NCBI GenBank assembly: GCA_024276495.1
Contig: JAJRXC010000083.1
Span: forward strand, 1-64,000
Reading direction: 5' to 3'
DNA: 64,000 nucleotides
From: Actinomycetes bacterium
GTDB taxonomy: Bacteria > Actinomycetota > Acidimicrobiia > Acidimicrobiales > Aldehydirespiratoraceae
Shown here: in pieces, positions 41,840-51,061 of the stretch
Layout: the number at the start of each line of letters is the position of its first letter
How positions within the stretch are numbered: position 1 is the first letter of the stretch
Made by a program: the position numbers and the translations under genes
Notes under the pieces: generated by a model
The model's database searches: none
Told to the model about the DNA's origin: nothing
Seen by the model: only the letters and a program-made list of their open reading frames with translations

Positions 41840-43855
41840 ATGTTCGCTTCACTGAACGACGAGCAGCGCCGCGCCGTCGACCACACCGGATCGCCGTTGC
41901 TCATCGTTGCCGGCGCCGGAACCGGCAAGACGAAGACCCTCGCCGCTCGCGTCTGTCGCATCATCGACGACGGCACCGATCCCGAGCGGGTGCTCCTGCT
42001 CACGTTCACCCGTCGGGCCGCCGCCGAGATGCTGGCCCGGGTCGCGGCCGTCTCGACCGACCGGGCCGCGTCGCGGGTGTGGGGCGGCACCTTCCACTCG
42101 ACGGCCAACCGGGTGCTGCGCACCTTCGGGCGACGCGTCGGTCTGTCTCCCGGCTTCACCGTGCTCGACCACTCCGACGCCACCGACCTCATGGGCATCG
42201 TGCGCACCGAGGAGGGATTCGGCGAGCGGGCCCGGCGCTTCCCGCGCAAGGAGACGGTGGCCGGCATCTACTCCCGCCTCGTGAGCAGCCAGGCGAAGCT
42301 CGATGCGGTGCTCGAGACCGACTATCCGTGGTGCGCCGATCACCGCGACGAGCTCCGCACGATCTTCACCGCCTACACGACCCGCAAACGGCTCCATCAG
42401 GTGCTCGACTACGACGACCTGCTCCTCTTCTGGCGGGGGCTCACCACCGGACCGGCCGGCGACACCGTGCGGGCCCTCTTCGACCACATCCTCATCGACG
42501 AGTACCAGGACACCAATCCGATACAGGCCGACATCGTCAAGGGAATGTGCGGACCCGACACCGAGGTGTGCGCGGTCGGCGACGACGCCCAGGCGATCTA
42601 CGGCTTCCGTGCGGCGACCGTGGCCAACATGTGGCGATTCGCCGACGACTTCCCCGGCGCGACCCGAATCACGCTCGAACAGAACTACCGCTCCACCATG
42701 CCGATCCTGGCGGTGGCCAACGCCGTGCTCGGCCAAAGCGACGCCCACTTCGCGAAGGAGCTCTGGTCGGCGCGCGCCCACGGCCCGGCCCCCACCTTGC
42801 GAACCCACCACGACGAGGGCGCCCAGAGCGCGTCGGTCGCCACCGCGGTGCTCGACGCCCGGGAGCGGGGAATGGACCTTCGCGAGCAGGCCGTGTTGTT
42901 TCGCGCCGGGCACCACGCCGACGGTCTCGAGCTCGAGCTCACCCGCCGCGACATCCCCTACGTGAAGTACGGCGGGCTCAAATATCTCGAATCCGCCCAT
43001 GTGAAAGACCTGTTGGCGCTCTTGCGCATCCTCGACAACCCGGCGGACCAGCTGGCCTGGCATCGGGTGCTCGCGGCGATGGACGGTGTCGGCCCCGCGA
43101 CGCTGCGCCGACTCTGCGCCGAGCTCGGCATCGACGACGAACACGACGACTCCTTGGCCAGGTTCATCGACGGCGCCGGCCGGGTACCCAACGCCGCCGA
43201 CGTCCAGGCTCACGAGCTGCGCTCGGCGTTCGCGGCCTGTTTCGCCGAGCTGAACCCGGCCGAGCAGGTCGACCGCCTGAAGGGGTTCTGCGCCCTCGTC
43301 TTCCCCGGTCGCTATCCCGATGCCGCGGCGCGGGTCGCCGACATCGATCAGCTGAGCGCGACCGCCGCGGCCTACTCGACCCGAAGCCGGTTCCTCACCG
43401 AACTAACCCTGGATCCGCCGAGCAAGACCAGTGATCGAGCCGGCCCTCCGCATCTCGACGACGACTGGCTGACCCTGTCGACAATCCATTCGGCCAAAGG
43501 GCTCGAATGGCGATCGGTGCATCTTCTCCATGCCGCCGACGGCAACCTGCCCTCCGAGATGGCGCTCGGCGACGAACACGGCCTCGCCGAGGAGCTCCGG
43601 CTCGTGTACGTCGCGCTCACCCGGGCCCGAGACGAGCTCACGGTCAACTTCCCGCTGCGCTACCACGTCAATCGGCACGCGACCGACGATCGCCACGTCT
43701 ACGCCCAGCTCAGCCGGTTCATCGAACCGGTACGGGAGTTGTTCGTCGAGGAGAGCCCACCTCGCGAGATCGACCCGACCCGATCCGACATCGAGCTCGC
43801 CGCCGTGGGCGTCGCCGACGAGGTCGATGCCCGACTGGCCGCCCTGTGGGACTGA
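41840..43855 (+). CDS. UvrD/Rep-family superfamily 1 DNA helicase
   Basis: A 671-residue SF1A helicase. Motifs in order: Q-motif LNDEQRRAVDH, Walker A VAGAGTGKTKTLAARV, Ia LLTFTRRAAAEMLAR, II ILIDEYQDTNPIQ, III VGDDAQAIYGFRA, IV LEQNYRST, V TLSTIHSAKGLEWRSVHLL, VI LVYVALTRARDELTV. It moves 3'-5' on single-stranded DNA in repair or replication restart. It is shorter than PcrA/UvrD1 and lacks a C-terminal Tudor-like extension, closer to actinobacterial UvrD2-like or accessory helicases. Confidence 0.93.
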   Translation: MFASLNDEQRRAVDHTGSPLLIVAGAGTGKTKTLAARVCRIIDDGTDPERVLLLTFTRRAAAEMLARVAAVSTDRAASRVWGGTFHSTANRVLRTFGRRVGLSPGFTVLDHSDATDLMGIVRTEEGFGERARRFPRKETVAGIYSRLVSSQAKLDAVLETDYPWCADHRDELRTIFTAYTTRKRLHQVLDYDDLLLFWRGLTTGPAGDTVRALFDHILIDEYQDTNPIQADIVKGMCGPDTEVCAVGDDAQAIYGFRAATVANMWRFADDFPGATRITLEQNYRSTMPILAVANAVLGQSDAHFAKELWSARAHGPAPTLRTHHDEGAQSASVATAVLDARERGMDLREQAVLFRAGHHADGLELELTRRDIPYVKYGGLKYLESAHVKDLLALLRILDNPADQLAWHRVLAAMDGVGPATLRRLCAELGIDDEHDDSLARFIDGAGRVPNAADVQAHELRSAFAACFAELNPAEQVDRLKGFCALVFPGRYPDAAARVADIDQLSATAAAYSTRSRFLTELTLDPPSKTSDRAGPPHLDDDWLTLSTIHSAKGLEWRSVHLLHAADGNLPSEMALGDEHGLAEELRLVYVALTRARDELTVNFPLRYHVNRHATDDRHVYAQLSRFIEPVRELFVEESPPREIDPTRSDIELAAVGVADEVDARLAALWD

Positions 43856-43954
43856 CCGTTCCGGAGATTCTCCGCGAGATCCGCGAGAACCTGTCGATCC
43901 GGGCCGGCGTCGAACGTCGTCACCACACATCACCCGCAATCAGGAGGAATTCCC

Positions 43955-44320
43955 GTGAAGTACGCCTGCCTCATCTATTCCGATGAGACCGACCCGTCGG
44001 CCAACCCCGATCCCGCCAGCCCCGAGTTCGCCCCGATCATGGCCGGCTACATGGCATTCGGCGAGGAAGCCGGCGCGGCCGGCGTGCTCGTCACCGGCGA
44101 ACCACTCGAGCCGACGTCGACCGCGACGTCGCTACAGGTGCGCGACGGGGAGGTCATCACGACCGACGGCCCCTTCGCCGAAACGAAGGAACATCTCGGC
44201 GGGTTCTACATCCTCGACTGCGACTCGCTCGACGAGGCGATGAAGTGGGCCGCGAAGATCCCCCACGCGTCGAGCGGCACGATCGAGATCCGTCCGGTGC
44301 CCGACTTCAGCGCGCCCTGA
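43955..44320 (+). CDS. YCII/DGPF-domain protein
   Basis: A 121-residue protein of the YCII-related family that carries the DGPFAETKE signature (here TTDGPFAETKEHLGGFYILD). It begins MKYACLIYSDE and ends with EIRPVPDFSAP. GTG 43955 has an excellent AGGAGG 7-8 nt upstream. Proteins of this family are often encoded next to an ECF sigma factor of the DUF6596 type, as here (41 bp). Its biochemical role is not established. Confidence 0.9.
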   Translation: MKYACLIYSDETDPSANPDPASPEFAPIMAGYMAFGEEAGAAGVLVTGEPLEPTSTATSLQVRDGEVITTDGPFAETKEHLGGFYILDCDSLDEAMKWAAKIPHASSGTIEIRPVPDFSAP

Positions 44321-44361
44321 GCCCGACCGGGGATCCCGTCGGCGACCGCGTCGCCCGGGTC

Positions 44362-45564
44362 GTGCGGGAGGAGTGGCCTCGGCTGATGGCCACCCTCTGT
44401 CGCGACCTGGGCGATCTCGACGCGGCCGAGGACGCGGCCCAGGAAGCCGCGGCCGCGGCCTTGACCCGCTGGCTCGACGACGGCATCCCCGACCGGCCCG
44501 GGGCCTGGATCACCACCGTCGCCCGACGCAAGGCCGTCGACCGGATCCGTCGCGAACGCACGGGACGGGAGAAGACCGAGCTGCTGGCCCGGCTCGAGGA
44601 GCCGCTGCGCGAGGCGACGGGATCGGCCACCGACGATCAGCTGGGCCTCTTCTTCGGCTGCTGCCACCCGGCCCTCAACATGGAGGCGCAGGCCGCGTTG
44701 ACCCTGCGAAGTCTCGGCGGCCTCACCACCGCGGAGATCGCCCGGGGTTTCCTGGTGACGGAGTCGACGATGGCGCAGCGAATCGTCCGGGCGAAACGGA
44801 AGATCGCGGCCGCCGCGATTCCGTTTCGGGTGCCCGAGGAGACCGAGTTGTTCGATCGCCTCGGTGTCGTTCACCATGTCCTGTACCTCGTGTTCAACGA
44901 AGGGACCTATCCGACGTCCGGGCCGGAAACGACACGCGTCGATCTCGCCGACGAAGCGATCCGCTTGAGCGAGCTGCTGGCCACCCTGATGGTCGACGAT
45001 GCCGAGTCGCTGGCTCTCCACGCCCTCTTCTTGTTGATCCACGCCCGCCGCGACGCCCGGATCGACGCGAACGAGGATCCCGTGCTGCTCCGCGACCAGG
45101 ACCGTTCGCGCTGGGACCCCGACCTCATCCGACGCGGCCAGGCCCAGCTCGACCGGGCCCTGCGCCTCGACCGGCCCGGCCCCTTTCAGGTCGAAGCGGC
45201 GATCCAGTCCCTGCACGACGACGCGACGACCCCGGCCGACACCGACTGGGCCCAGATCGCGCTTCTCTACGGACGGCTCCGACAGTTCCGTCCGACCCCG
45301 ATCGTCGCCCTCAACCAGGCGGTCGCGGTGGGGGAACACGAGGGCCCGGCCGCGGCCCTCTCGATGCTCGACGACCCGTCCCTCTCCGAACCGCTGACGA
45401 CCTATCCGCACTTCCACTCCACACGAGCCGAGATGCTGCGACGACTCGACCGCCGGGCCGAAGCCGCCGAGGCGTACCGGGCCGCGCTCGCCACGATCGA
45501 ACATCCGGCCGATCGGCGTCTCCTCCAGCGACGGCTCGAGGAGGTCTCGCCCGAGCCGCCCTGA
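44362..45564 (+). CDS. RNA polymerase sigma factor with C-terminal DUF6596-type domain
   Basis: A sigma factor of about 400 residues. Region 2 contains DLDAAEDAAQEAAAAALTRW and AWITTVARRKAVDRIRRERT; region 4 contains LRSLGGLTTAEIARGFLVTE and STMAQRIVRAKRKIAAAAIP. The long C-terminal helical part (HHVLYLVFNEGTYPTSGPET, LRQFRPTPIVALNQAVAVGE) is the DUF6596 extension. The start is uncertain: GTG 44362 is the only usual start codon after the YCII stop, but ATG 44245 inside that gene or CTG 44317 are alternatives. It forms a known pair with the YCII gene. Confidence 0.85.
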   Translation: MREEWPRLMATLCRDLGDLDAAEDAAQEAAAAALTRWLDDGIPDRPGAWITTVARRKAVDRIRRERTGREKTELLARLEEPLREATGSATDDQLGLFFGCCHPALNMEAQAALTLRSLGGLTTAEIARGFLVTESTMAQRIVRAKRKIAAAAIPFRVPEETELFDRLGVVHHVLYLVFNEGTYPTSGPETTRVDLADEAIRLSELLATLMVDDAESLALHALFLLIHARRDARIDANEDPVLLRDQDRSRWDPDLIRRGQAQLDRALRLDRPGPFQVEAAIQSLHDDATTPADTDWAQIALLYGRLRQFRPTPIVALNQAVAVGEHEGPAAALSMLDDPSLSEPLTTYPHFHSTRAEMLRRLDRRAEAAEAYRAALATIEHPADRRLLQRRLEEVSPEPP

Positions 45565-45661
45565 GCAGCAAAGACGATGAACGCGTGCGATCAGCGCACC
45601 AACCGCCCCTCGCCGAGCTCGGCCGGTGACCCCGGGTCTTTCGCCCGCCGGGACCGCGGAT

Positions 45662-45667
45662 TACGGT
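45662..45667 (+). promoter_or_regulatory. Leaderless -10 hexamer TACGGT
   Basis: TANNNT hexamer 6 nt before ATG 45674; no Shine-Dalgarno sequence. Confidence 0.48.
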
Positions 45668-45673
45668 CCGCAG

Positions 45674-46777
45674 ATGATCACGACCCTGGAAGTCAACCGC
45701 GCCGATCACGCCCGCACCCGGGTGGTACAGGCGCCGGCGGCCATCGGCGAGGGGCAGGTCCTTGCCCGCGTCGACCGGTTCGCGGTCACGTCGAACAACG
45801 TCACCTACGCGGTGATCGGCCACACCCTCGGCTACTGGGACTTCTTTCCACCGGCCGACGACGGGTGGGGGCGGGTCCCCGCGTTCGGCTACGCGGAGAT
45901 CGTCGACAGCAGATGCGCCGGGATCGAACCCGGCAGCCGCGTCTACGGCTATCTCCCGATGAGCTCCCACGTCGTCTTGGAGCCCGGCCGGATCTCCCCC
46001 CACGCCTTCCAGGACATGGCCGCCCATCGTCAGCCGATGTCGGAGGTCTACAACCGCTACGCGAACGCGGCCACCGATCCGCTCCACGACGGCGAACGTG
46101 AAGCGCAGCGGATGCTGCTGTACCCGCTGTTCATGACCTCGTTCGTCATCGACGACTTCTTCGCCGACAACGACGACTTCGGGGCGTCGACCGCGGTGAT
46201 CTCGAGTGCGTCGAGCAAGACCGCGCTCGGCGTCGCCCGTCTGATGACGCAGCGGGGCCTTCCCGTCATCGGGATCACCTCGGATGCCAATCTCTCGTTC
46301 ACGGCCGCGCTCGGCTGCTACGACCAGGTCATCACCTACGACCGGGTCTCCACCCTCCCCGGCGGGCCGGCGATCTACATCGACATCTCCGGGTCGGGTT
46401 CGCTCCGTCATGAGGTCCACTCCCGGCTCGGCGACGCCCTGGCCTTCTCCAGCGCGGTGGGCGCGACCGCCTGGGACGACCTGAGCAGCGGGAGCGGCCC
46501 GCTCCCCGGTCCGGCCCCCGAGTTCTTCTTCGCGCCGACCCAGCTGCAGAAACGTCACGACGACTGGGGACGCGAAGAGATGGACCGGCGGGTGCGGGAG
46601 GCGTGGACGGCGTACTCGTCGTGGACCGACGAATGGATGACGATCGTCGCCCACGAAGGCGCCGACGCCCTCGCAGCGCTGTGGACCGAGATGTTGCCCG
46701 GCCGGGTCGACCCGACGCTCGGTCACGTCGTCCGCATCGGCGCCGCCGACCGGAGCGTGCCGTCCGACGGCGACTGA
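45674..46777 (+). CDS. DUF2855-family protein (MDR-like)
   Basis: A 367-residue protein of the DUF2855 family, distantly related to zinc-free medium-chain dehydrogenases. Visible landmarks are VDRFAVTSNNVTYAVIGHTL, YWDFFPPADDGWGRVPAFGY and YGYLPMSSHVVLEPGRIS. A nucleotide-binding-like stretch VISSASSKTALGVARLMTQR replaces the usual GxGxxG. Function is not known for the family. It stands alone with its own leaderless promoter. Confidence 0.82.
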   Translation: MITTLEVNRADHARTRVVQAPAAIGEGQVLARVDRFAVTSNNVTYAVIGHTLGYWDFFPPADDGWGRVPAFGYAEIVDSRCAGIEPGSRVYGYLPMSSHVVLEPGRISPHAFQDMAAHRQPMSEVYNRYANAATDPLHDGEREAQRMLLYPLFMTSFVIDDFFADNDDFGASTAVISSASSKTALGVARLMTQRGLPVIGITSDANLSFTAALGCYDQVITYDRVSTLPGGPAIYIDISGSGSLRHEVHSRLGDALAFSSAVGATAWDDLSSGSGPLPGPAPEFFFAPTQLQKRHDDWGREEMDRRVREAWTAYSSWTDEWMTIVAHEGADALAALWTEMLPGRVDPTLGHVVRIGAADRSVPSDGD

Positions 46778-46806
46778 CCCGTCCGACGAGCCCGCGCCCG
46801 CGCCGG

Positions 46807-46812
46807 TACCCT
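46807..46812 (+). promoter_or_regulatory. Leaderless -10 hexamer TACCCT
   Basis: TANNNT hexamer 6 nt before GTG 46819; no Shine-Dalgarno sequence. Confidence 0.5.
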
Positions 46813-46818
46813 CGGCCC

Positions 46819-47415
46819 GTGGCCGGTCCCCTTCCTCTGCGTTTTCTTCGGTCGTACGCGGACCCCACCGCGCTCCCCCACGTCCACGCGGAACTCGCGC
46901 TCATGGGTCGCTCCAACGTCGGCAAGTCGTCGCTGCTCAACGCGCTGGCCCAACACAAGGGTCTGGCCAAGACCTCGAAGACGCCGGGGGCCACCCGGCT
47001 CCTCAACGCGTTCGAGGTCGGCACGCCCGATTCCGGGCGCTGGCTCATGGACCTCCCCGGCTACGGCTACGCGAAGGTCTCCAAGGCCGAGCAACGCAAG
47101 TGGGCGACGATGCTCAACTGCTACGTCGAGCAGCGGGAGAACCTCACCGCCGTGCTGCTGTTGATCGATGGAGAGATCGGTCCGACCCCCCTCGACCTGC
47201 AGACCGTCGAATGGCTCGACCATCTCCAGCGTGAGATCGTCTATGTCGCGACGAAGGCCGACAAGGTGCGCCCCGCCAAGCGCCAGCGGCGTCGGACCGA
47301 GCTGGCGGCCAAGCTGGGGGTCGAACGACGCGACGTTCGCTGGGTCAGCGCCGACAAGGGCCAGGGGATCCCGGAGCTGCGGTCCCTGGTCCTCGAAACG
47401 CTCGGACTGACATGA
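46819..47415 (+). CDS. engB: Ribosome biogenesis GTPase EngB (YsxC/YihA)
   Basis: A 198-residue GTPase. G1 is MGRSNVGKSSLLNAL, G2 the Thr in SKTPGATRLLNAF, G3 DLPGYGYAKVSKAEQRKW, G4 ATKADKV (TKxD) and G5 WVSADKGQG. This is the full set for EngB, which aids assembly of the large ribosomal subunit. GTG 46819 is supported by homology and by the TACCCT hexamer before it; the frame is open further upstream inside the previous gene. Confidence 0.93.
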   Translation: MAGPLPLRFLRSYADPTALPHVHAELALMGRSNVGKSSLLNALAQHKGLAKTSKTPGATRLLNAFEVGTPDSGRWLMDLPGYGYAKVSKAEQRKWATMLNCYVEQRENLTAVLLLIDGEIGPTPLDLQTVEWLDHLQREIVYVATKADKVRPAKRQRRRTELAAKLGVERRDVRWVSADKGQGIPELRSLVLETLGLT

Positions 47416-47437
47416 CACCCGCCCACAGGAGCATCCG

Positions 47438-48322
47438 ATGATCGAGAAGATGGCGTTCGGACAAACCGGCCACCAGAGCAGCCGGGTGATCTTCGGCGCG
47501 GCCGCGCTCGGCACGATGTCCGCCGAACGGGCCGCGGCGACCCTCGACACCGTCGTGGAGTTCGGTGTCAACCACATCGACGTGGCGGCGAGCTACGGCG
47601 ACGCCGAGCTCCGATTGGCACCGTTGCTGCGAACCCGTCGCCGCGACGTGTTCCTCGCGACGAAGACCGGAGCGCGCGACGGCGACGGCGCCCGGGCCGG
47701 GCTCGAATCCAGCCTCGAACGCATGGGGGTGGATCATGTCGACCTGATCCAGCTCCACAACCTCGTGGAAGAGGACGAGTGGCGCGACGCCTTCTCGGCC
47801 CACGGCGCGGTCGAGGCGCTCTTCTCGGCGCGCGCCGAGGGACTATGTCGTCATGTCGGCGTCACCGGCCACGGCCTTCGCATCGCCCGGATGCACCTGC
47901 GCAGCCTCGCCGAGGCGCCGTTCGCCTCGGTCCTCTTCCCGTGGAACCACACGCTCGCGTCGGCGTTCCCCGACTACGCAGCCGACGTGGAGCTTCTTCG
48001 CGACGTCGCCGCCAACCAGGGGGTGGCGCTGCAGACGATCAAGTCGATCGCCCGACGCCGGTGGGCCGATCCCGACGAACCCCACTTCAGCTGGTACGAA
48101 CCGATCGCCGACCCCGGCGCACGCGCCCGGGCGATCGAGTACGTCCTCGCCGAACCCGACCTCTTTCTCAACACGTCGAGCGACGCCCGCCTCCTGCGGG
48201 AAACCCTCGATCTCGCGAGCTCACCCCGGGTGAGACCGGACGCGTCGCAACTCGAACGGGACCGGTCCGACGCCGGGATCACCCCGATATTCGACGGGGC
48301 CGACCTCGAAGTGATCGGGTGA
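47438..48322 (+). CDS. Aldo/keto reductase family protein
   Basis: A 294-residue TIM-barrel oxidoreductase. Motifs include FGQTGHQSSRVIFGAAALGT, active-site Asp/Tyr in NHIDVAASYGDAELRLAPLL, Lys in FLATKTGAR and GLESSLERMGVDHVDLIQLH with a catalytic-site His. The C-terminal NADP-binding loop is less clear, and TIKSIARRRWADPDEPHFSW resembles the AKR clade often annotated with iron-sulfur-free variants. AGGAG about 8 nt upstream supports ATG 47438. Substrate unknown. It follows engB by 22 bp. Confidence 0.9.
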   Translation: MIEKMAFGQTGHQSSRVIFGAAALGTMSAERAAATLDTVVEFGVNHIDVAASYGDAELRLAPLLRTRRRDVFLATKTGARDGDGARAGLESSLERMGVDHVDLIQLHNLVEEDEWRDAFSAHGAVEALFSARAEGLCRHVGVTGHGLRIARMHLRSLAEAPFASVLFPWNHTLASAFPDYAADVELLRDVAANQGVALQTIKSIARRRWADPDEPHFSWYEPIADPGARARAIEYVLAEPDLFLNTSSDARLLRETLDLASSPRVRPDASQLERDRSDAGITPIFDGADLEVIG

Positions 48323-48337
48323 CGACGCCCTGACCGC

Positions 48338-48355
48338 GATCAGTCGACGCTGATC
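48338..48355. terminator. Hairpin at the end of the SHOCT gene
   Basis: GATCAG (48338-48343) and CTGATC (48350-48355) form a 6-bp stem with TCGACG loop between convergent genes; it includes the stop of the opposite-strand SHOCT-like gene. Confidence 0.35.
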
Positions 48356-48612
48356 TGGGCCATCAGGTTGGCCCGTTCCTCGTCGAAGGTGTCGAGGTCC
48401 ATCTGACCGTCGTCGTAGCGGCGGTGAAGATCGGCGACCTTCTCCATCACCTGGTCGTTCGACAGCTTGGGACCGTTGTCGACGACCTCCTCGGCGTCGT
48501 CGAGGTCGTCGCCGCTGCCCTTCTCGAGCTTCTTCTCACGCTTGGACTGCGCCTTGGCCTTCTTCGCCATGTCACGCTGCCGCTTCGCGAAGCTGGATCG
48601 TCCTGTCGCCAT
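48340..48612 (-). CDS. Small SHOCT-like protein with basic N-terminus
   Basis: A 90-residue protein. The first ~35 residues are very basic (SSFAKRQRDMAKKAKAQSKR), followed by an acidic hinge, then a SHOCT-like C-terminal pair of helices (VMEKVADLHRRYDDGQMDLD, TFDEERANLMAQ). SHOCT segments are short oligomerisation motifs. GAGGAGG lies about 7 nt before ATG 48612. The basic tail might bind nucleic acid or ribosomes. Function unknown. Confidence 0.78.
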   Translation of the reverse strand: MATGRSSFAKRQRDMAKKAKAQSKREKKLEKGSGDDLDDAEEVVDNGPKLSNDQVMEKVADLHRRYDDGQMDLDTFDEERANLMAQISVD

Positions 48613-48696
48613 GACGTCGTCCTCCTCGAGCTGAATGACCACCGATCGTGGCCGACTATCGAGGGTATGGGGCCGAAGGTGCTTCACCAACGCGTG

Positions 48697-48702
48697 TAGC
48701 TT
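48697..48702 (+). promoter_or_regulatory. Leaderless -10 hexamer TAGCTT
   Basis: TANNNT hexamer 8 nt before ATG 48711; no Shine-Dalgarno sequence. Confidence 0.45.
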
Positions 48703-48710
48703 TCGGACCC

Positions 48711-49088
48711 ATGACCACCGACCAGAAGCCGACCGTCACCATCCCCGATGGTGACCCGCCCACCGACCTCGAGCTCGAGGACCTCGTCGCCGGCGACGGC
48801 CCCGAAGCCGCCGCGGGAATGTTGGCGACCGTCGACTACGTCGGGGTGTCCTGGTCGACCGGCGACGAGTTCGACGCCTCGTGGAACCGCAACGACACGT
48901 TCGCCTTCAACCTCGGCGGTGGCGAGGTCATCGAGGGTTGGGACCTCGGCGTCCAGGGCATGAAGGTCGGCGGTCGGCGCCGACTCACCATCCCCCCGGA
49001 GATGGGATACGGCCAGTTCGGCGCCGGCGGGGTGATCGGCCCCAACGAGACGCTAGTGTTCGTCGTCGATCTCCGCAAGCTGGGATGA
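48711..49088 (+). CDS. FKBP-type peptidyl-prolyl cis-trans isomerase
   Basis: A 125-residue single-domain FKBP. Core residues are present: TVDYVGVSWSTGDEFDASW, FAFNLGGGEVIEGWDLGVQG, MKVGGRRRLTIPPEMGYGQF and NETLVFVVDLRKL. There is no signal peptide, so it folds cytoplasmic proteins. Its stop overlaps the start of the P450 gene (ATGA), an unusual pairing that might link the foldase to P450 maturation (inference). Confidence 0.93.
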   Translation: MTTDQKPTVTIPDGDPPTDLELEDLVAGDGPEAAAGMLATVDYVGVSWSTGDEFDASWNRNDTFAFNLGGGEVIEGWDLGVQGMKVGGRRRLTIPPEMGYGQFGAGGVIGPNETLVFVVDLRKLG

Positions 49089-50293
49089 CGCCGGCGCCGC
49101 CACCGCTGGCCCTTCACCGCGCCGACACCTATGTCGACGGTGCCCCCCATGAGCTGTTCGCCCGGCTCCGCCGCGAGGCGCCGGTGGTCTTCCAACCGAT
49201 GGACGACCAGCCCGGCTACTGGGCGGTGCTTCGCCACGCCGACGTCGTGCACGTCGCCACGCATCCGGAGATCTTCTCCGCGGCCGAGGGCGGGGTGGTC
49301 GTCGAGGATCTCGAACCGGCGAGCCTCGAACAGATGCGCGACATGCTGCTCGCCATGGACCCTCCCCGTCACACCGCCTACCGACGGCCGCTCGTGCCGG
49401 AGTTCACCGCCCGGGTGATCTCGGGCATGGAGGCACGTGTGCGCGAGGTCACCCGGGAGATCCTCGACCGGGCGGCGGCCCGAGGCCCCGAGGTCGAGTT
49501 CGTCCACGACGTCTGTGCCCACCTGCCGAGCCAGGTGATCGGCGAGCTCATGGGCCTCCCCCGCGACGACTGGGCCCGGATCCACGCCATGGCCGAACGC
49601 AACTCGGGTGGCCAGGATCCCGACATCGCCGACGCGGCCGAACGGGGCAGCTCCAGCGTCGACATGGCGATGTACGGCATCACGTTCGCGGCCGCTCGTC
49701 GGGACACGCCCGCCCGCGGGGACCTCACCGACATCTTGTTGCGCAAGGAGTTCGACGGCGCACCGATGACCGACGTCGACTTCGGACGGTTCTTCGTCCA
49801 GTTGGTCACCGCCGGCAACGACACCACCCGAACCATGCTCTCCAGCGGGCTTCTCGCCCTCCTCGAGCATCCCGGCCAGCTCGCGATGGTGCGCCGCGAC
49901 CGGCGCCTCATTCCGTCGGCGATCGAGGAGATCCTGCGCTGGGCCAACCCGTTGCACTACTTCCGCCGCACGGCCGTGGTCGACACCGAGCTCGGCGGGG
50001 TCCGGATCGCCGCCGGCGACAAGGTCGCCATGGTGTACACCTCGGCCAACCGCGACGAGGCCGTGTTCGACGATTCGCAGCGCTTCGACATCACCCGTCG
50101 CCCGAACCATCATCTCTCGTTCGGGATCGCCCACCACTTCTGCCTCGGCGTGCACCTGGCCCGCCTCGAGGGTCGGGTGTTCTTCGAGGAGCTCCTCGAC
50201 CGGTGGCCCGACATCGAGCTGGCGGGCGAGCCCCGACGCCAACGCTCCAACCTCAACAACTCGCTGAAGCAGCTCCCGGTGCGGATCTCGTGA
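49085..50293 (+). CDS. Cytochrome P450
   Basis: A 402-residue soluble bacterial P450. The I-helix oxygen motif is VTAGNDTTR, the K-helix ExxR is EEILRW, and the heme loop is FGIAHHFCLGVHLARLE with the axial Cys; the usual second Gly of FGxGxHxCxG is Ala. Near the N-terminus, MDPPRHTAYRRPLVPEFT is the C-helix. No ferredoxin or reductase gene is adjacent, so electron partners are elsewhere. It is co-translated with the FKBP gene. Substrate unknown; members of related families act on steroids or fatty acids. Confidence 0.93.
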   Translation: MTPAPPPLALHRADTYVDGAPHELFARLRREAPVVFQPMDDQPGYWAVLRHADVVHVATHPEIFSAAEGGVVVEDLEPASLEQMRDMLLAMDPPRHTAYRRPLVPEFTARVISGMEARVREVTREILDRAAARGPEVEFVHDVCAHLPSQVIGELMGLPRDDWARIHAMAERNSGGQDPDIADAAERGSSSVDMAMYGITFAAARRDTPARGDLTDILLRKEFDGAPMTDVDFGRFFVQLVTAGNDTTRTMLSSGLLALLEHPGQLAMVRRDRRLIPSAIEEILRWANPLHYFRRTAVVDTELGGVRIAAGDKVAMVYTSANRDEAVFDDSQRFDITRRPNHHLSFGIAHHFCLGVHLARLEGRVFFEELLDRWPDIELAGEPRRQRSNLNNSLKQLPVRIS

Positions 50294-50424
50294 CCTCGCC
50301 CGGTCCGCCGGGCCCGATGAACGACACGAGCCGATCACGCGCCTACGATCGCACCCACCCTTCACCACCATGGCGCGTGACAACCCGCGCCGCGCGCTGA
50401 CCCCGCCCGACCGACGAGGTACCC

Positions 50425-51054
50425 ATGACGACACCCACACCCGACGCCGCCGGCAACATCGCCCCGGGCTACTACTACGCGGAAGGCGACCCGCCCGGCA
50501 CCGTCCGCTACTGGGATGGCACCCAGTGGACGGGAAGCCCGATGCCCTCACCTCCTGGTGCGACACCGGCCGCGCCGAACGCGGCCGGGTTCTCCCAGGA
50601 ACGATTCGGAGGCATGGGCATCCGCATCGGCGCGATCCTGCTCGACGGCCTCGTGTTCGTCGTCGTGGCGGTGCTGGTGAGCCTTCCGTTCGCGGACAAC
50701 GTGTCGAACAGCGACACCTCGTTCGAGTTCCAGGTCACCGGTGGTGCCGTGTTCATCGGGCCGCTGGTCTACCTCGCCCTGACCATCGTGATGGTGGCGA
50801 CGATCGGCGCGTCACCCGGAAAGTTGATGGTCGGCCTGCGCATCACCACCGCCGACGGGACGACCCCTCCCGGCTACGGGCCGGCCGCGTTGCGGTCCCT
50901 GCCGTGGCTCCCCACCCTGATCCCGCTGCTCGGGGTCGTGATCTGGCTCGGGATCGTCATCGCGAGTCTGGTCACCATCAGCAACGACGCCGAACGGCGC
51001 AGCCTCTTCGATCGCGTGGCCAACACCCGGGTGGTTCGCAAGAGCGCGCTCTGA
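50425..51054 (+). CDS. DUF2510 plus RDD-family membrane protein
   Basis: A 209-residue protein. Residues about 10-38 are a DUF2510-type WDG motif (GYYYAEGDPPGTVRYWDGTQ). After a Pro/Ala linker, the RDD domain starts GMGIRIGAILLDGLVFVVVA and continues with ATIGASPGKLMVGLRITTAD and three hydrophobic segments in total. GACGAGG lies upstream of ATG 50425. RDD proteins are poorly characterised; some act in ion transport. It ends at a strong hairpin facing typA. Confidence 0.88.
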   Translation: MTTPTPDAAGNIAPGYYYAEGDPPGTVRYWDGTQWTGSPMPSPPGATPAAPNAAGFSQERFGGMGIRIGAILLDGLVFVVVAVLVSLPFADNVSNSDTSFEFQVTGGAVFIGPLVYLALTIVMVATIGASPGKLMVGLRITTADGTTPPGYGPAALRSLPWLPTLIPLLGVVIWLGIVIASLVTISNDAERRSLFDRVANTRVVRKSAL

Positions 51055-51061
51055 GCGGCCC

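Noticed and set aside
44245..44361. ATG 44245 as start of the second sigma factor
   Set aside because: It would overlap the YCII gene by 76 bp and adds about 39 residues that look like an out-of-frame reading of that gene.
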